A DNA stretch of 64,000 nt, taken from assembly GCA_015146655.1 (NCBI GenBank), contig VKHL01000052.1:28531-92530 (forward strand). The letters run 5' to 3'. This stretch comes from Ochromonas danica. Lineage: Eukaryota > Sar > Chrysophyceae > Chromulinales > Chromulinaceae. The notes beneath the pieces were generated by a model that worked only from the letters and a program-made list of their open reading frames with translations, ran no database searches and was not told the DNA's origin. Below are positions 23,782-33,447 of the stretch, one piece after another. The position numbers and the translations under genes are program-made. Each line of letters begins with the position of its first letter. Positions within the stretch are counted from its first letter, which is position 1.

Positions 23782-25339
23782 ATGGAAGATGAAGATCAAG
23801 GACGTAGTGGCAAGGGTGAAGTAGCAGTAACTTCTGAAAATGCTATGGTAATTGTGTTAATAATCATATTACATCTATTTATTGTTTTTGTTTGTTTTTT
23901 GATTTTTTTTACTTACTTAATTTGGATTTGTTTTTTCTCTATTTCTTTATTTAGGGTCCAATCTTTATAATGTGGGAAAATAGTCTTGAGAAGTTAAAGA
24001 TTCTTAATTATGAAATAGACTATTGTAAGAAACTGAATAAACGACCTTTCAGTCGTATCCACTTCGCTCTACCAGGTAGTAATGCAGGACATCAATTCGA
24101 TGACTTCACTTCAATCTGCTCTTGGTTAGTTCCTATTATCACAGGAGATAATAATGCCTTGAAATCTGAGCAATTTGAAGATCCAAATACAAAACTCAAT
24201 AAGCTCATGTTAGTCTTACGTAATTTGGATTTTCGTGGTTCTTTCCCAGCACAGAAACTACGAACACCTTATGGTGAACCAGTCTGCTTAGTCTTAGAGT
24301 TCCTTACTGATAAAGCCTTAACTGCTAGAGGCTTTCAATTCTTACCCCCACAATATCCAGCGATGGATGAGGTAAGACTGACTGACTGACTGACTGACTG
24401 ACCGACTCTCTTTAATCGTTCATAACAATCATTAATCTTTGAATATGAATGACATATTATTGGGGTTGTGATAGGTGGAACAAGTTCAAGGTGATGATGA
24501 TGAAGATGAGGATGTTATAGAAGATGAAGTGGGTGGAGTTGGAGCGGATGAAGAATTGCTCTATGAGGAGACTTCACGTGTGGAAGCCTTAGACAACTCT
24601 ATTCTCAACATCTTACAACCTCAAATTGATCCATTAGAATGGAAGACAGAGTTAGAGAGAGTAGGCCCTAAGCTCACTACTGCGGTAGTGACCGTTGGTA
24701 ATGAGTGGAGAGCTCATGTTGATCAAAGTGGTCGTGGTAAAGAGCAAATTAGCAAGTTAATGGGTGCCAATAAGAACGACTTACAATCTCTTAGCAAGCA
24801 AGTTACAGAAGAATTAAATCAGATGCGCATGAAGGAGAAGTATCTCAATAATCAATACAATACCATCTGTCTAGAGTTTATTGAGGTAGGATGACATCAA
24901 TTTAGTTCTAGACAGGGTCGATTCAATATGACTAACCTGCATTTTCATTGTCGTTGTTAAATAGGTCAAACATAAGTTGGAAGAATTGGAGAAGAAAAGT
25001 TCTGCCACGAATGAAGTTGTTAGCAAGCTTACAGGGGAACTAGCTGAAGTATCAGAACGTTTGGAAGATCTTAAGGAGTCCTTTGAATCCAAAGACTCTG
25101 GTATGAATGATACTTCTCCTTTGGTGAAAATCAAGGCTGCTTTGCAGCAATTGAAAGAAGAGATTCATACCTATGATATGCGTATTGGCGTGGTTTCGAA
25201 TACTCTCTTAGCTGCTCGTATAGGTGATCATTCCCGTACACGGCTTAAGGCCATGTTAGCAGCAAAACGACGATCAAATAAACGTCGTGGTGGAGGAAGA
25301 GGAAGTGACGAACAGTCTGTAGGTTCAGATGATGCATGA
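23782..25339 (+). CDS. IFT57: Intraflagellar transport protein IFT57
   Basis: Exons 23782..23847, 23955..24371, 24475..24885 and 24965..25339 give 422 residues (human IFT57 has 429). Family signatures: MWENSLEKLKILNYEIDYC, FSRIHFALPG, QFDDFTSICSWL, YGEPVCLVLEFLTDKAL near the calponin-homology-like N-terminal half; then WKTELERVGPKLT and WRAHVDQ, a coiled coil, and the terminal SGMNDTSPLVKIKAALQQL and MRIGVVSNTLLAARI blocks. IFT57 is a peripheral subunit of IFT complex B, needed for anterograde transport in cilia and flagella. Its presence implies the organism builds a flagellum at some stage. The second intron contains a GACT tandem repeat (about 24376-24402). Confidence 0.93.
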
Positions 25340-25572
25340 TCGAAAGTTGCTAATATTCATCTGAAGAGAAGGCTGTGGTAGACGTTTTTGTGTTGTAAAG
25401 TGAGTAATAAAACCAATTTGCCGTATACAAGCATAGTACTGCAGTGTGGTTATCATCGTTGGTAGATATTATGTCTAATACTCGCACATGGCATTTTAGA
25501 TAATAGATTTAGCAGTCGAATTCGCAGTTCTAGAGTAGGCAGGAAAATACAATGTGAAAAGACAAAAAGCTT

Positions 25573-25670
25573 CTCTCCGACTGGGAATCGAACCCAGATC
25601 TCCCGCGCTCAGTGAGGAGCGAGGCGCGCCGTTTGACAGGCGGGTATACTGACCACTATACTATCGGAGA
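25573..25670 (-). tRNA. trnD-GUC: tRNA-Asp (GTC) with a 26-nt intron
   Basis: Minus strand, 5' end at 25670. The acceptor stem TCTCCGA pairs with TCGGAGA, discriminator G at 25573. The D arm is TAGTATAGTGGTCAGTAT, the anticodon stem CCCGC pairs with GCGGG, and the T arm carries GGTTCGATTCC. The loop CTGTCA (anticodon GTC) is interrupted after position 37 by 26 nt (25633..25608) before C38, the canonical place for tRNA introns. Removing them leaves a 72-nt cloverleaf typical of eukaryotic tRNA-Asp. Confidence 0.93.
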
Positions 25671-25765
25671 TTTCACATGTTTTACCACAGCTTACACAGC
25701 AATATAAGCATAGTTTAACTATTGCGGAAGGGGGAAAATGATCAGATGATATCGATAAGGGTGAA

Positions 25766-27079
25766 ATGAATATTATAGCATTTTCTTTAGGCTTTCTCTT
25801 TATTCTAAGTGGTGTCTATCCTGCTATTAGCTCTTCTATTCACTGTCCTTGCTCCTCTAAATCACGTGAGCATTATTATTTCCCTATCATTGATAACAAC
25901 AACTCCCAGCACCAGCCACAACAAAAGCAAGCAGGCACAGTCTGTGTCATAGTTAAAGGTGATACTACCGGTGTTAGGGGTAGTAGTAGTAGTAGTGGTG
26001 TTGATGGTGGTGGTTACCCGCCCTGGCTTCTCTCCCTTAACACCACCACCTCCTCCTCCTCCGCTGACAGTGGGACTGCCTACAATCTCCTCTTCTTTGA
26101 TGATCTACCATCTCATTATGAAGATCTTTGTATGATAGTAGTTGACTTTGATGACAAGTCATTCGATGATATTCTTCAACAGCCACGTGTTCTCTGTCCT
26201 AGTCAATGCCACCCAGTCCCTCACCTTCACCTCTACCGCACAGTTCTCAACCTCTCTGTTAGCACAACAAGTGAAGGGGAAGGGGGTCTGACAGCACTAC
26301 CTCGCCATCATCAAGGACTAGCACTGACCTGTTCTCTCACCTTGTCGATGGCTCTTTCTCTCTTTACCACCACCTCCTCCTCCTCCTCCTCCTCCTCCAC
26401 TACTACCACTACTACTACCACCCAGCCATCACTAGACCAACAGCAGCAACAGTCACAGCAGCAGATGAGGAAGAAGATGACCAAGAAGTCCTCCTCCTCC
26501 TCCTATGCCTGGCCAATCTTTCTGTTTCAAATCTTAATAGAAAGACGTATGCAGGAATGTTACGAGGAATGGATATTGAATACCTTAGCAACAACAAAGC
26601 AAAGTGGTAGTGGTAGTAGTCGAGGTAGTGGTAGAGGTAGTGGTGTTATTCCTACCATTCCTCGTCGTAAGATTGCTGGTTTAGTCATCTGGATAGGAAA
26701 CATGAAGAATTATGATCTTATGGAAGCACAAGAGAAGAGTTTAACAGGTCTACCTTTTCATGATTATTATACCCCATCCTCCTCCTCCTCCTTCTCCCCC
26801 TCTACCAACAAGGATGAAGCAGTAGCAGTGTTAGGATGGGCAGCATCTGATACTCTCTATCCATGTCATAGTAATCATACACGATGTTCTGGTAGTAATA
26901 AGAAATATCTTGGTATGTTACCTAAATCAGATATTAACTTTATGTCAATTGGTTGGGGATGTGCACAAAGACGTCCATTACGTTCTTTAGCACATATATT
27001 ATACTTATTTGATCCATCTTATATTGTCTTATTAGATGATGATACTTTCTTTAATTATCCATTATTTAATAAACGATGG

Positions 27080-27146
<67 letters not shown>

Positions 27147-28475
27147 GTAATAATGATAATTCACTATTAAAGAATATGACTTTATATCCTCTTTATTTAG
27201 GTGAAGCAATAGGTAAATTAGGAGATGAAGGACATGTTTCTAAATTAGGATTTTTTGTTGGTGGTTCAGGATATATTTTAGGATCAAATATTATTAATAG
27301 ACTTGTTTCATATGAAATAGCAAGTTTTGGTTATGAAGATAAGGTATGGAAAAATGGCAATAATGGTAATAATGGCAATAATGGCAATATTGGCAATAAT
27401 GGCAATAATGGTAATAATGGTCATAATGGTCATAAGATGAAGAAGTTATCCTATCAAGAAGTTAATGAATTAATACAAGATGATGAATATCGTAGTAAAA
27501 AACAAATTTATTATTTAAATCTTTTAGGAGAAGGAATAAGTTTAACAAAACGATATTGTAAGACAATTGAAAGTAATAATCATCATAATCATAATAATAG
27601 TTATAGTTATAGTTATAGTCATGATGGTAGTACTTCATCATGTATTATGATGGAAGGTTATAACAACAAGATTAACAATAACAATAACAACGACTCTACT
27701 GTTGTAGTACCTATTGCAGTACGATTAATTGATTTTTGTGTTAATATGATGGCGAATGAATATACTTGTCAACACAGGTAATGTCAACCACACAATGCCC
27801 TTCATGTATATGTAACCCCTCCCTAACCCCTCCCCTACCCCCTCCCCTACCCCCTTCCCTTCCCTCTCCACTTCGTACCCTCCCCTACCCTATCCTACCC
27901 TACCCTACCCTACCCTATCCTATCCTACCCTACCCTACCCTACCCTATCCTATCCAACCCTACCCTACCCTACCCTCTCCACTTCGTACCCTACCCTATC
28001 CTACCCTATCCTTCCCTACCCTCCCCTCCCCTCCCCTACCTTATCACGTACCTCCCCTCTCCTATCCTACCCTACTCCCTACTCTACGCTTCCCCATCTT
28101 TCCCTGCCCTGCCCTGCCCTGCCCTCCCCTCCCCTCTCTCACTGTCTTTCTTTTCCTTTGTTTCCTTGTTCTTTGTATAGTGACCATTCTCTAGGTCGAT
28201 GCTTGATTTATGGTGCGAAAGCGCAACCATTACCTATTCCTTGTCATGAAGAAATCTCTAATCCTCAGAATAATTTGAAAGGAATGTGTTTTATGACTCC
28301 ACATTGTGATCCTAAACAACATATTACTTGTCATCGCTATATGACTAAACTATCTTCTAATGGAGGATTAACAACAATGAGAACAAGTCGTTCACGTGGA
28401 CATTATAAACATTACTCTTCTATTATTCTTACTACGAATAATAATAGTAATAACCATGCTGATACTTTTCTATGA
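25766..28475 (+). CDS. Secretory-pathway glycosyltransferase, fringe/GT31-like
   Basis: Exons 25766..27777 and 28181..28475 give 768 residues. Residues 1-25 (NIIAFSLGFLFILSGVYPAI) are a signal peptide or anchor. The catalytic region includes INFMSIGWGCAQRRPLRSL, YIVLLDDDTFFNYPLF (the DDD metal- and nucleotide-sugar-binding motif) and GFFVGGSGYILG, comparable to the glycine motif of fringe-type beta-1,3-glycosyltransferases. It probably transfers a sugar to protein or polysaccharide in the Golgi; donor and acceptor are unknown. Poly-Ser, poly-Thr, poly-Gln and poly-Asn tracts (AAT runs near 27083-27145; an AATGGC/T-type repeat near 27351-27430) expand it. The C-terminal exon adds a Cys-rich segment (CHEE, CFMTPHCDPKQHITC). 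The single intron is unusually CCCTA-rich. Confidence 0.75.
27815..28135 (+). repeat. CCCTA-type degenerate pentanucleotide array within an intron
   Basis: About 320 bases of CCCTA/CCCTATC/CCCCTAC units fill the intron of the glycosyltransferase gene. The strand is almost free of G. It resembles telomeric CCCTAA arrays but the unit is mainly five bases and irregular, so I treat it as an intronic pyrimidine-rich satellite. Confidence 0.75.
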
Positions 28476-29545
28476 GAGCTATTTGGATGAGAGAGAGAGA
28501 GAGAGAGAAAGAGAGATAATGCTCTCTTGATCAACACATGCAGAGGAGTCGTGCCATGTCCAATCAGACGACTCAGCTGCTTGCCATCTTCAAACAAACC
28601 TCCCTGACAGGCACCTCCATCACAGTTCGCTATCAGATCATTGGGTGTGGTAGCTTTCAGTTTGAAGAAAATGATGTTGACAACTAACTATCTCATTCAC
28701 TTTCTTGGCCATCATCCCCTTTTACTAGTTAAAGTCTATCTTCATATAGTGATACAGTAGATATAGTAACATTATCTTATACATAACTGTTATATAACCA
28801 AGCATTAAAGTCTACATGTTATAGCCTACAGGTTATATAGTTAGCTTACTGTAAGGACACAGACTGTTATGTGTATACAGTGTACTGTAGAGTGTGTGTA
28901 GTGTAAGCCACTTGTATCCTTTGGATGTGAAGCGGCAGAATTGATTACATCACGTTCCATAGAATGCTTTGACAATAAATTGACAATAATTTCTAAAATT
29001 TGTCTCTTATAAAAACACGCCATGCCATGCCATCTTGTAGAGAATTAAATAAAATAGTTAACCATTTGCTTCTTTATGCACGAAGAAAACTGCAAACTTG
29101 CTAGACCATGTGAGGCTGCTCTCTGCTACTGTATGAAACTCATCAGTTTGATCAACAGAGGGGTTAACTTGAAGTACGGGCGAAGCTTCCACGGAATATT
29201 CCATGGAAACCCTAAGAGAAGTGTGCTGTGCGGGTGGCCCTGTCTGTCGTTGTCGTTGTCGTTGTCGTTGCTGTTGTTGTTGTTTGTCTCGGTCAACAAC
29301 TATCACAACTATCATAACAAAACTAAAGTGTATTATCATTAGTATTAGTATTATTATTATTATTATTATTGTCTTGATCACTATATACTGATTTAGTAGT
29401 AGTCTGTTGTTGTTTGTCTCAATTACCATCACAACAATTATCACAATAAAACAGACGGACTGTATTATTAGTATTAGTATTAGTAGTATTATTGTCTTGC
29501 TTACTACAGTCTGATTTACTACTAGCAACAACAACAACAACTAGA
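28476..29545. other. Intergenic with weak antisense coding-like fragments
   Basis: Includes a GA run near 28489-28517, GTT/GTC repeats near 29247-29284 and ATT runs near 29346-29370. On the minus strand about 57 codons from roughly 28686 to 28516 read like protein (for example CDGGACQGGLFEDGKQLSRL then GHGTTPLHVLIKRA, vaguely ankyrin-like) and use more CTG codons than neighbours, but both ends hit stops and no splice partner is evident. Confidence 0.35.
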
Positions 29546-30346
29546 ATGACCTCTTCTTCCTCTTCCTCTTCTGCACGAAATGGTATTATTCGACAACCTT
29601 CTCTTACTGCCCAACAACAACAACAACAAGAACCTTCAACATCACTACCACTACCACTACCACTATCATCACCACCACAAACTACTAACTCTCTCTCAGG
29701 TAAGGAGATAGACTTTTCATCACTAAATAGTATGACTGACTGATTGACACTGTATATGATAATGACAGGCATTCCTCTACTGGGTAGTCTCTTAAGATGG
29801 TATCAAGCCAAGAGGAAAGTTAACCCTAACCATCCTCATCATCATCCTCATCATTCCAAGTCTACTGGAGATGGAATCAAACCTCCTCCTCCTGCTGCTC
29901 CTGCTCCTGCTGCTACTGCTCCTCCTCATCGTCGTCTTAGTTCGATTGAAATGTTATTTAATCGTGTCATGTATAAACTTTCACGACAACTTTCAAGTCA
30001 TGCTAATATTGCTATTGTTCATCCACATAGTGATGATATTGATGAAGGTAGAAGTGTTGGTTTTGCTGAAGAAGATGAAAGTATAGCAGCTACAGTAGGA
30101 GGTGGTAGGACAGTCAATCATTTCTTTATTGTTGGTACCTCTACCATGGAACATAAATATGTTGGTAGTCAAAGTGGGGAGATGATGATGATGTTACAAA
30201 CTGCACGTAATTCAGATGAAGGAGGTGAAGAAGATGATGATAATAGAAGAAGAGGATTAGATAAAGACAATCAAGAATCATCACTTCGTTCTCTCGATCA
30301 ACAACAACAACAACAACAACAATTGCAACAACAATTACAACAATAG
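29546..30346 (+). CDS. Unrecognised low-complexity protein
   Basis: Exons 29546..29699 and 29769..30346 (donor GTAAGG, acceptor ACAG, phase maintained) give 243 residues. The N terminus is Ser/Gln/Pro-rich; a more ordered middle reads GIPLLGSLLRWYQAKRK, then RRLSSIEMLFNRVMYKLSRQ and SSHANIAIVHPHSDDIDEG. The C terminus is acidic then poly-Gln, ending at tandem stops TAG TAA. No domain recognised. The RRLSSIE site resembles a basophilic kinase site. The clean splice supports a real gene, but composition limits confidence. Confidence 0.55.
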
Positions 30347-31376
30347 TAACAATTATCAAACCAGACTACTACTACTACTACTACCACTACTACTGCTGCT
30401 GCAGGCGGTGGTGGTGGTGGTGGTAGTGGTAGTGGTGATAGTCTAGTTCAGAATGTCAGCTGGATAGACTATTATCCTAATCACCTTTTTGTTTACTGTC
30501 TACTATTTATTTGTTTGTTTGTTTGTTCTGGTTAACAATGGATGCTGTTTTTGTTTCTCAATTCTACCTTTTTTTGTTTTGGTCAAATAAGAAGACATGA
30601 TATTTAATATATGTAATGGATATCTATATATGACCAGAAGCTAACCCCCCAATACATACACACAGTCCATTTTTGAAAGAACTCATTTGCATGTTATTTT
30701 GTTGTTTGTTGGTGTTAATATGTTCATGTAATAACATCTTCTTCCTCGTGCGTTTTCCTTCTGTTTATTTGTTTTGATATTTTTTGATTAGATGAATCAT
30801 ACTTTGCTTCCATCATCATCATTATCATCATGTAGCTAGAATAGGTGATTGTATTGTTGATAATGATGATTAGATAGTGAAATAGTTTCTCTTAGTCTAG
30901 AGGAGTCTATTAGAAGTTTTAATAGTTGAAATGTGTTTGTTTGTTGTTCTAATGTCACTTGCATGGAGGTGTTAATTAAATCGATTGCATTCTTTCTCAT
31001 TCTATGCTAGGCACTAGTTGACACTAGACTGAAATAAGATTAATTTTTGAATTGTAAGATAAAAAGATGATTACTACAAGATGTGTGTTGTGATTTTTAT
31101 TACTTAACTTAAGGTACTGGTTGGTGGGAGTTGCACAAATTGTGCGATGGATCAACTCACATGCAAATTCAAGCAAATGGAAGACAGGATGGGCAGAATG
31201 ATCGCAATATAACTAACTACATGTTGAATGAAGGTAACTTTATCACAAAAGCAGCTGAGAGATATGTATTCTGTGGCTTTCATTATCTACAATCATTATT
31301 ACTACTAAAGCCACAACAGGAAGAGGTATGATAATCTAACGGTATTTACATAACTACTGTGTATGGTATCTTACAT
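30347..31376. other. Intergenic, no gene seen
   Basis: Contains ACT/GGT triplet runs near 30367-30438, then AT-rich sequence. A short frame at 31131-31331 has no protein-like features I trust. The right part is the 3' flank of the minus-strand gene at 31377. Confidence 0.45.
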
Positions 31377-32624
31377 TTAATGATGCCGGGGGGCGGTTAA
31401 CGATGAATAACCCGGGAACAGGTCCCAAACAGCTTTCGTTTCCAACGGTTGAGATGACATATCTTCATGACATGCATTTTGTCCAAGAAATGGTTGATTG
31501 CTTGGATAATAATGTGAAGACATCATGCGCATTGGAGGAGACATATTGCCGTAGTCGATGGCTTCAAAAGAACAACTCACACTAGGAGGAAATTGGGAAA
31601 AGCTCTTAGCAGGCTGCAGGGAAGGTTGTGCCGGAAAGGGCAAGGTAGAACTGTTAGATGAGTCAAGCACAGATATAGGGATTTCCGTCCAAGAAACACC
31701 TCTTTGCAATTCAGACGGAGTCAGCTCGGTAGAAGTGTTATGCAAATCGAATACACTATTGGATCTGGATAAGTCTAAATCAACCTGATTGCTGGTATGA
31801 TGCACCCACCCATCAGATTCTTGCCATTCTTGAAATGTCTGTTGAATATCTTCATTGATTGAAGAGTCATCATCGTCATCGTCATCTGCATCAGTTTGAT
31901 CTTCCACCACACTGCTCACGGTGCTATCTAATGCCTGCTTTTTAGAGGCTGGCTCAGAGCCAATACTCTTTCGGCGTCTCTTACGTGTTGTTGACTCGCT
32001 AGTTAAGCTGTTACTACGACCTCGACCACTTCGCTTTGTAACAGGCTTCTTCTTTGCTTTAACTTTTCCACGATGATTAGCTTTCGTATTACCTTCAAAC
32101 TCAAATATTTGCACACGATTTGCAGTCAATCTGGTTTGGCCAGATCCAGTGACATACTTGACATGCCATCCTTCTACAATTTTGGGAACAACTTGCATTG
32201 CTAATCCTTTGTTCTTACGTGCAGTAATTAAGGTAAAGAGGATTGCCATCCAATTGGCTGTTTGCCATAATTTGACTTGTTCTTCTTCATTCTCACCAAT
32301 AAAAATATTATTATATGCTTCATGAAAAGAAGCTAAAGTTGGGTATTTATAATCTTCAGGAAGATAATGTAATTTCAGTGCAATCAGAAGACTGACCCAT
32401 ATAGCATACATCAGAGGTCCTTCTTTATGAATACTAGAGATGTCCAAGCCAATGGCTTCAGAGATCTCAAATAAATTTAATTCTGTATGAACACCTGAAT
32501 ATTTGATACGGTTATTCACTTCATTATAGAATTTATGTATCCATTCTTTATCTTCAGAAGAAAAAGAAGGGTCTTCCAGAATTGTTAAGAATTCTACGAT
32601 TTGTTTTTGATGAGTTATCGCCAT
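31377..32624 (-). CDS. Unrecognised putative nuclear protein
   Basis: Intronless, 415 residues from an ATG at 32624. The N-terminal 150 residues are well ordered and mostly helical (IVEFLTILEDPSFSSEDKEW, GPLMYAIWVSLLIALKLHYL). Then comes a compact block, IVEGWHVKYVTGSGQTRLTA followed by NRVQIFEFEG, that looks like a conserved beta-rich module. Residues around 180-230 are strongly basic with a bipartite-type nuclear signal (KAKKKPVTKR, RKRRRKS), followed by an acidic run and a Ser/Pro-rich tail. It resembles a transcription or chromatin regulator, but I do not recognise the family and assign no function. Confidence 0.7.
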   Translation of the reverse strand: MAITHQKQIVEFLTILEDPSFSSEDKEWIHKFYNEVNNRIKYSGVHTELNLFEISEAIGLDISSIHKEGPLMYAIWVSLLIALKLHYLPEDYKYPTLASFHEAYNNIFIGENEEEQVKLWQTANWMAILFTLITARKNKGLAMQVVPKIVEGWHVKYVTGSGQTRLTANRVQIFEFEGNTKANHRGKVKAKKKPVTKRSGRGRSNSLTSESTTRKRRRKSIGSEPASKKQALDSTVSSVVEDQTDADDDDDDDSSINEDIQQTFQEWQESDGWVHHTSNQVDLDLSRSNSVFDLHNTSTELTPSELQRGVSWTEIPISVLDSSNSSTLPFPAQPSLQPAKSFSQFPPSVSCSFEAIDYGNMSPPMRMMSSHYYPSNQPFLGQNACHEDMSSQPLETKAVWDLFPGYSSLTAPRHH

Positions 32625-33447
32625 GCTTTTGTTGTTGTTTGTGATGATGATAAATCAAACAAGAAGAAATTTTAATTCAAGGGTATGAATAATAGTGGCT
32701 AAAGTAGATTAAGAAAATGAGAAGAGAGAATGGGGGGGGGGATAGAGAAGGGTAGGGTAGATTAGTTTCGTTCTTGTTCTATGACGTTGAGAGGGGGAGA
32801 AAGTGAATTTGATTGTGACGGAGTGACTGAGTGGGAGGGGATAGGACAGCGCACAGAGTGGGAGAGAGACACGGACACACAGAGAGAGTGTGAGAGAAGA
32901 GAGAGAGAGAGAGAACACAACACAGTGGGGAAAGCGGAAGTGGGTGCATGCGTGGCAACCTTCTTCCCACCTTCCGAAACTGAAGGAAGTCATGGCAGGA
33001 AACTTGAAGTTGGATATTCGAAAGTTTGGTTGTTCGATTTTCTGTTGATGGAAAAATCTAGAACAGTGAAATTCCGATTTCCGAATATATGTTAAGTTAA
33101 GAAAAACGATAGCACCCGCGGAAACTGCTGTAGCACCGAAAAACTCCAACCAGACTCCCAAAATTTAAGCCAACTTGCTGCAACAAAGAAAAGGTGGAAT
33201 ATAACCACCACAGAGGTTAAGGTCAGCTGGGACACTAGAAAGAAATATGCAACTTTATGTAATTGCTAAAGGGCAAAAATAGTAAAATAGTTAAAATAGT
33301 AAACAACTCTACATGCCTCACAGACAAGCATGGATGATTATGAACACATCTAGCAGAAAAGAAACATCTCCAAAAGAGATTCCACCATCGTGTTATAACA
33401 AAACTTGCACCTTCTTAAACTGTGCATAATAATGACAGCTGTCAATC
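32625..33447. other. Intergenic, purine-rich
   Basis: The 5' flank of the putative nuclear gene and 3' flank of the methionine synthase gene. It contains a G run near 32731-32740 and a GA-rich tract near 32880-32912. A Ser/Leu-rich minus-strand frame here simply translates that tract. Confidence 0.5.

Noticed and set aside
27815-28135. Internal telomere or chromosome-fusion site
   Set aside because: The repeat unit is irregular and five-base, fully inside an intron with good GT-AG borders and coding exons on both sides.
31131-31331. 66-codon plus-strand frame, with a Cys-rich alternative frame in the same place
   Set aside because: Neither frame has a recognised family or clear splice links; not distinguishable from chance.
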